Of a stretch of DNA of 19,257 bases, positions 7,411-13,060 are shown in pieces. Source of the DNA: Nanobdellota archaeon (lineage in GTDB: Archaea > Nanobdellota > Nanobdellia > Pacearchaeales > GW2011-AR1); the NCBI GenBank assembly GCA_022563455.1, contig JADFNI010000017.1:1-19257 (forward strand), in the 5' to 3' direction. How positions within the stretch are numbered: the stretch's first letter is position 1; the number at the start of each line of letters is the position of its first letter. The position numbers were made by a program, and so were the translations under genes. A model generated the notes under the pieces. It saw only the letters and a list, made by a program, of their open reading frames with translations, had not been told where the DNA came from and searched no databases.

Positions 7411-7496
7411 TGGAAATCAAAAATATTGAAACAATAAAAATTAAATTATACAATGAGAGACTCATTGTGAATCAAAAATCTGGAGATTTTTTCTGA
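7410..7496 (+). CDS. 28-codon micro-ORF, copy 0 of a repeated module
   Basis: The frame runs from ATG (sharing its A with the stop codon of the platform gene, TAATG) to TGA, whose A is the first base of the next gene's ATG (TGATG). It encodes 28 residues: MEIKNIETIKIKLYNERL, then IVNQKSGDFF. By hand count it is 71/87 identical to the micro-ORF at 9216-9302. It contains two hairpins: ACAATGAG/CTCATTGT (7450-7457 with 7461-7468) and AAAAATC/GATTTTT (7474-7480 with 7485-7491), the second ending just before the stop. Its first codons resemble those of the downstream gene (MEI in both). Whether it makes a peptide or acts as a structured coupling element is open. Confidence 0.55.
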   Translation: MEIKNIETIKIKLYNERLIVNQKSGDFF

Positions 7497-8338
7497 TGGA
7501 GATTAATAAAATGGAGTGGGCAGGGGTTGTTTTTGGGTTTATTTCAGTTATGGGCTCAATTTTGTTTCTTCGAGAAAGTCCTTTTTTGATGTTTGGAATT
7601 GTTATTGGGGTAGTTGTTGGAGCTTTGCCTTTTATGACTTCTTTTTTGGGAGTTCAAAAGAAGAAGAAAGAAAAAGAAGCTAAATTCTTGGAGTTTACAA
7701 TGGATTTGGTTGAGAATGTAAAAATTGGAACACCTATTAGTAAGGCTATTTTAAATCTGCGACGTAGGAATTATGGGGAGCTTTCACCCCATGTTATTAA
7801 ACTTGCAAATCAGTTAGGTATTGGCATTACTCTTCATGTTTCACTTCAAAACTTCTCTAAAGATATTGGCAGTCAAGTTATTTCTAGAGCTGTTGGTCTT
7901 ATTAGTGAGGCTGAACGAGCTGGAGGAAAAATTGAGACTATTTTAGAGTCTGTTGCTGAATCAATTAATCAGATTGAAACTCTTAGAAAAGAAAGAAAAG
8001 CTTCAATTTCAAATTTGGTTACTCAAGGATATATTATCTTTATGGTTTTTATAATTATTATGCTTGTTATGGAGTTTAGAATTCTTCCAATGGTTTCTGG
8101 ACTTGGTGGCACTGAGGGAAGTGAACTTTTACCTGGAGGAATTGGCGGTGGCGGTGGGGATCAAGATTTTTCAAAACCTTTGTTTGTGCTTCTTTTAGTT
8201 CAATCATTTTTTGCAGGACTCGTTATTGGGAAGATTAGTGAGGGAAGTATTAAAGATGGGATAAAACATTCGTTTATACTTCTCGCTTTAACTCTTTTGA
8301 TTACTAGTGGGGCGCGAGGGTTCTTTGCGCCAGCTTAG
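7496..8338 (+). CDS. pilus platform protein, second T2SSF-type half
   Basis: The frame encodes 280 residues. Two membrane segments (about 8-24 and 30-48) precede a T2SSF-type helical domain (about 60-170) with MDLVENVKIGTPISKAI and ISEAERAGGKIETIL, the second being a well-known signature region of TadB/TadC/ArlJ proteins. Further membrane segments lie at about 177-197, 225-247 and 257-276, with a Gly-rich extracellular loop (residues about 202-222). It is the natural partner of the protein encoded at 6100, and together they equal one two-domain archaeal platform protein. No TATA box lies at the required distance, so its translation probably depends on the 28-codon micro-ORF whose stop overlaps its ATG. 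Confidence 0.88.
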   Translation: MEINKMEWAGVVFGFISVMGSILFLRESPFLMFGIVIGVVVGALPFMTSFLGVQKKKKEKEAKFLEFTMDLVENVKIGTPISKAILNLRRRNYGELSPHVIKLANQLGIGITLHVSLQNFSKDIGSQVISRAVGLISEAERAGGKIETILESVAESINQIETLRKERKASISNLVTQGYIIFMVFIIIMLVMEFRILPMVSGLGGTEGSELLPGGIGGGGGDQDFSKPLFVLLLVQSFFAGLVIGKISEGSIKDGIKHSFILLALTLLITSGARGFFAPA

Positions 8339-8342
8339 AAAA

Positions 8343-8351
8343 GAATTTAAA
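8343..8351 (+). promoter_or_regulatory. TATA-like box of pilin gene 6
   Basis: AATTTAAAC is centred about 26 nt before the ATG at 8373. Confidence 0.4.
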
Positions 8352-8372
8352 CACTATTAGGTTTTTATTTTG

Positions 8373-9134
8373 ATGTTAGTGAGAAGAAGAATAAAAATGA
8401 GGAGTGATAAACGTGGGGCTGCTCATTTTGAAATGATAATTTCTTTTGTGTTTTTTATTACTTTTATTTTCTTTTTGTTTGTTGTTTTAAAGCCATATAA
8501 TACGAGTACTCTTTCGGGTGCGGTTATTCTTGGGATGTATGATTCATTTAGTGAAGAAGTTACAACGAATTTAACGAATGTTTTTTTGAAGGCGAATTAT
8601 AGTGATGAAAATAGCAACCCTCTTCCTCCTGGTGGATGCTTCTATGTTGAGCTTCAAAATGAAATATTTGCATATGCTTTGACGGAAAGTGTTGTTACTG
8701 ATGTTAATGATTTAGATGTTAATTCAAGTATAGGTGATGGTGCGCCTACAAGTAATTTAAATATTGATAATGACACTGAAGTATTTTATAAGGTTGCTAT
8801 TTCTCCAGACTTTGTTGATGATGGGACAACTGGCTGTGAGCTAGTTTCTAATTATGTTCTTGGAAGTTTGCTTGAAAGAGAAGTAATTTCTTATAAGGCT
8901 TTGGGGGCAATGACTGAGAGATATAATGATCCAGCCCAGTATGAGGCCTTGAAGGCAGAGCTTAGGGTTCCTTCTGTTTTTGATTTTGCGATTATTACCT
9001 CTGATTTATCTAACGTTAGTATGGAGAGGCTTATTCCTGACTCTGGAGATGTTGTTGCTAATGATTATATTTTGGAAGTTCTTCATCCTAATGGGACTAT
9101 TATTAATGCGAGGTTCACATTAATGGTATGGTGA
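8373..9134 (+). CDS. pilin-like protein 6 with Glu+5
   Basis: The frame encodes 253 residues. A basic leader (MLVRRRIKMRSDKRG) is followed by AAHFEMIISFVFFITFIFFLF. Cleavage after G15 puts glutamate at mature position 5. The second Met at position 9 would also give a valid short leader, but the TATA distance favours the first ATG. The exposed domain is acidic and contains sequons (NTS, NLT, NYS, NSS, NVS, NGT) and two cysteines. It is the largest pilin-like protein here and may be a tip or minor subunit. Its last four codons (ATG GTA TGG then TGA) overlap the first micro-ORF of the 9128-9385 block. Confidence 0.75.
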   Translation: MLVRRRIKMRSDKRGAAHFEMIISFVFFITFIFFLFVVLKPYNTSTLSGAVILGMYDSFSEEVTTNLTNVFLKANYSDENSNPLPPGGCFYVELQNEIFAYALTESVVTDVNDLDVNSSIGDGAPTSNLNIDNDTEVFYKVAISPDFVDDGTTGCELVSNYVLGSLLEREVISYKALGAMTERYNDPAQYEALKAELRVPSVFDFAIITSDLSNVSMERLIPDSGDVVANDYILEVLHPNGTIINARFTLMVW

Positions 9135-9211
9135 CTAAACTAAAGTTTAGAAGATTTAAATTATGCCGGGCAGTAGCCCTTGCGAATCAAAAACCAAGAG
9201 GTTTTTGCTGA
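9128..9211 (+). CDS. 27-codon micro-ORF, copy A
   Basis: ATG GTG ACT opens a 27-residue frame (MVTKLKFRRFKLCRAVA, then LANQKPRGFC) that overlaps the upstream gene's end by 7 nt and stops at TGA, whose A begins another ATG. It is identical base for base to copy C. It is basic and Cys-containing and has no membrane helix. A hairpin, CAAAAACC/GGTTTTTG with loop AAGA (9188-9207), lies over codons for QKPRGF/C just before the stop. Evidence for translation is positional only: stop/start overlap and frame retention across copies. It could equally be a structured RNA module. Confidence 0.5.
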   Translation: MVTKLKFRRFKLCRAVALANQKPRGFC

Positions 9212-9215
9212 TGGT

Positions 9216-9302
9216 ATGGTAATGAAAAATATTGGAACAATAAGGGTGAAATTATACAATGAGAAACTCCTTGCGAATCAAAAACCAAGAGGTTTTTGCT
9301 AA
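9216..9302 (+). CDS. 28-codon micro-ORF, copy B
   Basis: The frame opens ATG GTA ATG and encodes 28 residues (MVMKNIGTIRVKLYNEK, then LLANQKPRGFC), ending in TAA that overlaps the ATG of copy C (TAATG). Its body matches copy 0, while its last ten residues match copies A and C. It carries the same CAAAAACC/GGTTTTTG hairpin (9279-9298). A three-codon frame (Met-Val-Trp-stop) at 9211-9222 overlaps its start. Compared with copy 0, all 12 changed sense codons change the amino acid, several conservatively, so protein-level selection is not demonstrated. Confidence 0.5.
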   Translation: MVMKNIGTIRVKLYNEKLLANQKPRGFC

Positions 9303-9385
9303 TGGTGACTAAACTAAAGTTTAGAAGATTTAAATTATGCCGGGCAGTAGCCCTTGCGAATCAAAAACCAAGAGGTTTTTGCTGA
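9302..9385 (+). CDS. 27-codon micro-ORF, copy C
   Basis: This is an exact duplicate of copy A. Its ATG shares a base with the TAA of copy B, and its TGA is followed, four bases after its last A, by the ATG of the next pilin gene at 9390. Another ATG at 9385 opens only Met-Val-Trp-stop. The terminal hairpin occupies 9362-9381. Since pilin gene 7 has no TATA box at the right distance, reinitiation after this frame is its most likely route of translation. Confidence 0.5.
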   Translation: MVTKLKFRRFKLCRAVALANQKPRGFC

Positions 9386-9389
9386 TGGT

Positions 9390-9824
9390 ATGGTGACGGG
9401 AAATAAACGGGGGTTTATGAGGATTTTGGAGGCGACGATAGGGGTTTTACTTGTTACGTCTGTTTTACTTGTTGTTTATGTTAATCAACAGCCTCCACAA
9501 TTTCTTTCATCTGTGGATTATATTTTTAATTTGCAAAAACAAATTTTGCTTGATATTTCCTCTAGGTCGGATTTACGAGGATATGTACTCTCTGGAGATA
9601 ATGCTTCGCTTGATTCATATTTAGATATTAAGATTCCTGATGCTTATAGGTATTCTCTTATTACTTGTAATTTAAATGAGACTGGGACTTGTAAGCTTAG
9701 TACTTCGGACGTTGTCGCTACTAGAAGCAAGGACGTATTTGTAGAAGAAATTATAATTGCTGCAGATTTTGAGACGGGGTATTCTCCTAAAAAAGTTAGA
9801 TTTTTTATTTGGGAAAATAGGTGA
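9390..9824 (+). CDS. pilin-like protein 7
   Basis: The frame encodes 144 residues starting MVTGNKRG-FMRILEATIGVLL. A TTG 36 bases upstream would add 12 residues, but these are encoded by the repeat core in another frame and lie outside any prepilin leader, so the ATG at 9390 is preferred. Cleavage after G8 leaves a hydrophobic N-terminus with glutamate at mature position 6. The remaining domain is short, with two cysteines (residues about 98 and 105) in SLITCNLNETGTC and a basic C-terminus. FMRxLEATIG is a recurrent pilin-like motif in DPANN genomes. It is co-transcribed with gene 6 and translationally dependent on the micro-ORF block. Probably a minor pilin. Confidence 0.75.
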   Translation: MVTGNKRGFMRILEATIGVLLVTSVLLVVYVNQQPPQFLSSVDYIFNLQKQILLDISSRSDLRGYVLSGDNASLDSYLDIKIPDAYRYSLITCNLNETGTCKLSTSDVVATRSKDVFVEEIIIAADFETGYSPKKVRFFIWENR

Positions 9825-9847
9825 TTGTTTTGGAAGTAGTCTCGGAA

Positions 9848-9857
9848 ATTTTATATA
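9848..9857 (+). promoter_or_regulatory. TATA box of the HerA-like gene
   Basis: ATTTTATATA is centred about 25 nt before the ATG at 9879. Confidence 0.6.
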
Positions 9858-9878
9858 CGTCTTTGATTGAGGTTAGTC

Positions 9879-11189
9879 ATGCCATTTGATGTTATTGTTG
9901 GGAGAAATGAAAGTGATACAAAGGCTTTTGGGAAAAGGGGTCTTGTATTTCTTGGGAAGACTTATGTTACTATGGGAAATTATACTTCTTTATCGAATCC
10001 AATTTATATGGATGTTGCTCGGAGTCATGTTATTTTGATTTCCGGAAAACGTGGTGGGGGAAAATCGTATACTATAGGAACTATTGCCGAGTCTCTTGCG
10101 GATCTTGGAACTGAAGAATCTTCTAATATAGCTTCACTTATATTTGATACGATGGGGATTTTTTGGACGATGAAATATAAGAATGAAAAAGACAGCGACC
10201 TTTTAAGTGAATGGGGTCTTGAGCCTAAGAATGTTCCAGTCAGAGTTTTTGCGCCCTTTGGATATTTTCAAGAATATAAAGATAAGGGGATTGAAGTAGA
10301 CTATGAATTTGCTATAAAGATTAGTGAACTTGATTCGACGGACTGGGTTAGTTTGTTTGAATTGAAATTTATTGATCCGATTGCAGTTGTTATTGAATCT
10401 GTTGTTAGTGAGTTAAAGGAAAAGGGGACTAGTTTTGGATTTGAAGATATTTTCAAATTGATTGAAAATGTAAAAAATGTAAATCAAGAAACTAAGAATT
10501 CGGCTATGGCTTTATTTGATGCTGCTAAGACCTGGAAGGTTTTTGACGAAGAGAAAGGAACTTCAGTTAGAGATATTATCAAGGCTGGAGAGACGAGTAT
10601 TATTGATTTATCCATGTATGCTTCTCTTGGGGCTTTTAATGTTCGGGCTTTAATTATTGGTCTTGTTTCAAAGAAGCTTTTTAATGAAAGAATGATCTCG
10701 AGAAAGGATGAGGAGATAGCGGCTGTGCAACATGGGGCTAATTATATGAGGTATAATGTTAAGAGAGATATGCCTCTTGTTTGGATATTTATTGACGAGG
10801 CTCATGAGTTTTTACCTCGAGAAGGATGGACTCCTGCGACGGACGCTCTTGTTCAGCTTCTTCGAGAAGGGCGGCAACCAGGAATATCGATGGTTATGGC
10901 AACGCAGCAGCCAGGAAAAATTCATACGGACGCAATGACTCAATCAGATATTGTGATTTCACATAGGGTTACTGCAAAACTTGATGTTGATGCTTTGAAT
11001 GATATAACTCAGTCTTATATGCATTCGAGTATTTCTTCGAAAATTAATTCTTTGCCGCATTTGAAAGGTTCTGCAATTATTCTTGATGATAATTCGGAGA
11101 GGATTTATCCTATGAGGGTTAGGCCAAGATTTACTTGGCATGGTGGGGAAGCACCGACAGCTATAAAAAAAGAAGATGAAGTGCTATAG
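9879..11189 (+). CDS. HerA-like ATPase (DUF87/FtsK-HerA superfamily)
   Basis: The frame encodes 436 residues; the TATA distance favours the ATG at 9879 over an upstream start that would add four residues. An N-terminal beta-rich segment (about 1-45) carries the FDVIVGRN and FLGK phrases of the HerA HAS-barrel. Walker A is GKRGGGKS (G56-S63). Walker B is IFIDEAHEF with D306 and E307. Then come LLREGRQPGISMVMATQQPGKI, the sensor region typical of HerA, and DIVISHRVTAKLDVDAL. HerA hexamers pump DNA and in archaea usually work with the nuclease NurA in end resection; no NurA is encoded here. It could be a bona fide HerA with an unlinked NurA, or a HerA-like ATPase serving the adjacent surface system. 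The first is my default. Confidence 0.9.
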   Translation: MPFDVIVGRNESDTKAFGKRGLVFLGKTYVTMGNYTSLSNPIYMDVARSHVILISGKRGGGKSYTIGTIAESLADLGTEESSNIASLIFDTMGIFWTMKYKNEKDSDLLSEWGLEPKNVPVRVFAPFGYFQEYKDKGIEVDYEFAIKISELDSTDWVSLFELKFIDPIAVVIESVVSELKEKGTSFGFEDIFKLIENVKNVNQETKNSAMALFDAAKTWKVFDEEKGTSVRDIIKAGETSIIDLSMYASLGAFNVRALIIGLVSKKLFNERMISRKDEEIAAVQHGANYMRYNVKRDMPLVWIFIDEAHEFLPREGWTPATDALVQLLREGRQPGISMVMATQQPGKIHTDAMTQSDIVISHRVTAKLDVDALNDITQSYMHSSISSKINSLPHLKGSAIILDDNSERIYPMRVRPRFTWHGGEAPTAIKKEDEVL

Positions 11190-11223
11190 TAATCTTTATT
11201 AATTTGGTTTTTTTAGGAATAAT

Positions 11224-11532
11224 GTGGTAGCTGCAGATTATGTAGATTCAGAAATTGAAAGAAGAGTCTTAAGAGCATTTGGAGAACATATTGGAGAACA
11301 CCCAGAGGACCTAGATAGGGATCAATCCTATACATTTAGACCTCTTGAAAAGGAAGGATTATTTGCATGTTTACAGTCAAGATTTAAGGTATGTATATCG
11401 AAAGAAGAAGAAGATTTATTGGATGCAGATCATGTTGTGCCTCAAAATAACTTTTCTCGTCAATTTAGAGATTATGCACTTGTGCTTGATCAACTTGTAG
11501 ATTATATTTCTGGAAAGGTTAGATATGCATAG
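11224..11532 (+). CDS. acyl-carrier-protein-like small protein lacking the carrier serine
   Basis: The frame encodes 102 residues from GTG; an ATG two bases upstream reads into a stop at once, and a TATA-like CTTTATTAATT lies about 25 nt before. Helix pattern and key hydrophobics (IERRVLRAFGEHIG, then GLFACLQSRFKVCI, then LVLDQLVDYISGK) follow the four-helix carrier protein fold. Where carrier proteins have the DSL motif that takes phosphopantetheine, this protein reads RPLEKEG, and alignment back from the following F puts Pro in place of Ser. So a modified carrier role is unlikely. Two cysteines flank helix 2. Codon choice differs from the pilus genes. The ACP resemblance is by eye and could be coincidental. 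Confidence 0.6.
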   Translation: MVAADYVDSEIERRVLRAFGEHIGEHPEDLDRDQSYTFRPLEKEGLFACLQSRFKVCISKEEEDLLDADHVVPQNNFSRQFRDYALVLDQLVDYISGKVRYA

Positions 11533-11550
11533 GATTAACAAACTATCCAA

Positions 11551-11561
11551 AGATATAAAAA
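11551..11561 (+). promoter_or_regulatory. promoter and ribosome binding site of superoxide dismutase
   Basis: AGATATAAAAA would start transcription near 11582. GAGGT at 11584-11588 then serves the ATG at 11594, a very short Shine-Dalgarno leader. Confidence 0.55.
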
Positions 11562-11593
11562 GGTAAGGTCTTCAATTTTAGTAGAGGTCTAAA

Positions 11594-12193
11594 ATGTACG
11601 AATTACCTGAACTTGATTTTGATTATGATGCGCTTGAGCCGCATATGGATGAGGAGACTTTGAAGATTCATCACGGGAAGCATCATGCTGCTTATGTTAA
11701 GAAGTTTAATGATTCAGTTGAAGGGACTGAATATGAAAAGGTGGAACTTAGAGATTTAATTGTTGATTTAGATAAAATAAAGGGAGATATTCAGACTCCA
11801 ATTAGGAATGCTGGTGGTGGTGCTTATAATCATTCGTTTTTTTGGGAAATTTTAACTCCTGAAAAAGATTCTGGAGAGCCACTTGAAAATACTGCAAAGG
11901 CAATTAATGAATCTTTTGGAAGCTATGATGAATTTAAGAAGCAATTTAGTGAAGCTGCTTTGACTGTTTTTGGAAGTGGGTGGGCTTGGCTAGTAGTTGG
12001 AGAAAAGGGTCTTGAAATTGTAAAGACTCCTAACCAAGATAATCCAATGTCAGTTGGATTAAAGCCTATATTAGTAATAGACATATGGGAGCATGCTTAT
12101 TATTTGAAGTATAGAAATTTAAGACCGGATTATATTGAAGCTTTTTTTAATATAATCAATTGGAAGGCTGTTGAGAAGAAATTTTTGGAGTGA
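11594..12193 (+). CDS. sod: superoxide dismutase, Mn-type of the Fe/Mn family
   Basis: Converts superoxide to oxygen and hydrogen peroxide in the cytoplasm. It has 199 residues, the normal length, starting YELPELDFDYDALEPHMD as in the family. Metal ligands are H26 (LKIHHGKHH), H80 (GGAYNHSFFW), D163 and H167 (VIDIWEHAYY). The GGAYNH context with Gly before the second ligand, together with TPNQDNP carrying the outer-sphere Gln in the C-terminal half, is the manganese-type pattern rather than the iron-type AQ..NH pattern. Metal use by archaeal members can be flexible, so this is a prediction. It ends one base short of the convergent methyltransferase gene. Its presence suggests the cell, or its host, meets oxygen. 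Confidence 0.97.
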   Translation: MYELPELDFDYDALEPHMDEETLKIHHGKHHAAYVKKFNDSVEGTEYEKVELRDLIVDLDKIKGDIQTPIRNAGGGAYNHSFFWEILTPEKDSGEPLENTAKAINESFGSYDEFKKQFSEAALTVFGSGWAWLVVGEKGLEIVKTPNQDNPMSVGLKPILVIDIWEHAYYLKYRNLRPDYIEAFFNIINWKAVEKKFLE

Positions 12194-12194
12194 T

Positions 12195-12983
12195 TTATTT
12201 AACTTTGAACTTAGCTTGCCATCTATAAACATAAGGACCAATATCGCCTGCTTTTCTTATTGTTATTTTTCCTATGGGGTTTTTGCAGTTGTCTTTTATT
12301 TCTTTAATGACTACTTCTTTTGTTCCGAATCCGTGGTAGAAGATGGTTGTGCCTTTTTTAGATAATTTTAGAGCAGATTTTAGAAAAGTTTCTTTTATAT
12401 TTGGCCTTGTCATGAGGATTATATCAAATTTTTCTTTTAATTTTTTTGGTAAATCTTTTGCATTTCCTGGAATTAATTTTATGTAATTTTCTAATTTGTT
12501 TATTCGTATATTTTCTTTTGAATAAGTGTTTGCATCTTTGTTTAATTCATTTGAATAAATTATTGCTTTCTTCTTTTTCTCCTTGAATTTTTTTGCAATG
12601 ACTAGTGAATAAGGAGAGACTCCTGAAAACATTACTAAGATCTTTGGATTTTTATTTTTTTTAACTATTTTGTAAATTTCTTCACTGATTACTTTTCTTT
12701 CGTTAGATAATCTTGGGGAAAAATATGTTTTGTCAATATTGAATTTGAATGTTAGGCTATTTTCCCTATATATTGCCTCTTTAGTTCTAATTCCTGCCAA
12801 ATGTTTTGTTTTTAAAATTCGAAATTTACCTGAAAATTTTTCTGTTTTTTCGAGGACTGTTGTAACTTTTGGAGTTTTATTTAGAAATATCTTTGCTTTT
12901 AGTTTTTTAGTTATCCATAAAGTTCTCTTTGGAAATTTAAGGATAGCAATGTTTCCAATTATGTCTTGAGGTATTTTTTTCAT
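12195..12983 (-). CDS. Trm5/Taw2-like (Met-10+ family) tRNA methyltransferase-like protein
   Basis: The frame encodes 262 residues. TYFSPRLSNERKVISEEI (87-104) is the signature of archaeal and eukaryotic tRNA G37 methyltransferases and their wyosine-pathway relatives. It is followed by an S-adenosylmethionine site reading VMFSGVSPYSL (117-127) and SNELNKDANTYSKENIRIN (144-162). Two departures stand out: the usual acidic residue before M-F is Val, and the catalytic-loop NLP of Trm5 reads TRP in DIILMTRPN (187-195). The N-terminal part is shorter than in full Trm5. It may be a divergent Trm5, a Taw2/Taw22-like enzyme or one with reduced activity. The leaderless start is supported by a TATA box 25 nt upstream. 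Confidence 0.8.
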   Translation of the reverse strand: MKKIPQDIIGNIAILKFPKRTLWITKKLKAKIFLNKTPKVTTVLEKTEKFSGKFRILKTKHLAGIRTKEAIYRENSLTFKFNIDKTYFSPRLSNERKVISEEIYKIVKKNKNPKILVMFSGVSPYSLVIAKKFKEKKKKAIIYSNELNKDANTYSKENIRINKLENYIKLIPGNAKDLPKKLKEKFDIILMTRPNIKETFLKSALKLSKKGTTIFYHGFGTKEVVIKEIKDNCKNPIGKITIRKAGDIGPYVYRWQAKFKVK

Positions 12984-13002
12984 GATAAAATAACTATTTT
13001 AA

Positions 13003-13011
13003 TTATATATA
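13003..13011 (-). promoter_or_regulatory. TATA box of the methyltransferase gene
   Basis: Read on the minus strand, CTATATATA lies about 25 nt before the ATG at 12983. Confidence 0.6.
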
Positions 13012-13030
13012 GTTTTTCTTTATTAAAAAA

Positions 13031-13038
13031 GTATAAAA
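13031..13038 (+). promoter_or_regulatory. TATA box of the two-TM protein gene
   Basis: GTATAAAA is centred about 26 nt before the ATG at 13061. Together with the minus-strand box it forms a compact divergent promoter. Confidence 0.6.
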
Positions 13039-13060
13039 AGTCTCTTGTTTGATTAGAGCT

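Larger units (their letters stand above)
9128..9394 (+). repeat. micro-ORF repeat block with exact 93-bp direct repeat
   Basis: Positions 9128-9220 and 9302-9394 are identical (93 bp, offset 174). Between them lies copy B, which shares with both an exact 32-bp core (9178-9209, 9269-9300, 9352-9383) containing the hairpin. The arrangement is A-B-A with unit lengths of 84-88 bp. Copy 0 at 7410-7496 belongs to the same family as B. Confidence 0.9.
9123..9397 (+). repeat. 13-bp direct repeats flanking the micro-ORF block
   Basis: ATGGTATGGTGAC occurs at 9123-9135 (end of the upstream gene) and again at 9385-9397 (start of the downstream pilin gene). Deleting one copy plus the block would restore a simple junction in which the upstream stop overlaps the downstream ATG. 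It looks like a target-site duplication or the product of duplication at a start codon. Confidence 0.6.

Noticed and set aside
9178..9211. Box C/D guide RNA in the repeat core
   Set aside because: CTGA and TGATG overlap in one site at the stop/start junction, and no correctly placed C box with guide spacing is visible on the 5' side.
9354..9389. Longer N-terminus for pilin-like protein 7 (TTG start)
   Set aside because: The extra 12 codons are the repeat core read in another frame, and they push the prepilin cleavage motif away from the N-terminus.
9128..9394. CRISPR array
   Set aside because: Only three repeat cores are present, the spacing is filled by related coding-like sequence rather than unique spacers, and no Cas genes are nearby.
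1092..9824. Archaellum operon
   Set aside because: Motor and platform proteins are shared by archaella and pili, but no FlaH, FlaF/G or chemotaxis-type genes and no tandem archaellins are present.
11594..12193. Iron-type superoxide dismutase
   Set aside because: The Gly context before the second His ligand and the Gln in TPNQDNP follow the manganese pattern, though metal flexibility cannot be excluded.
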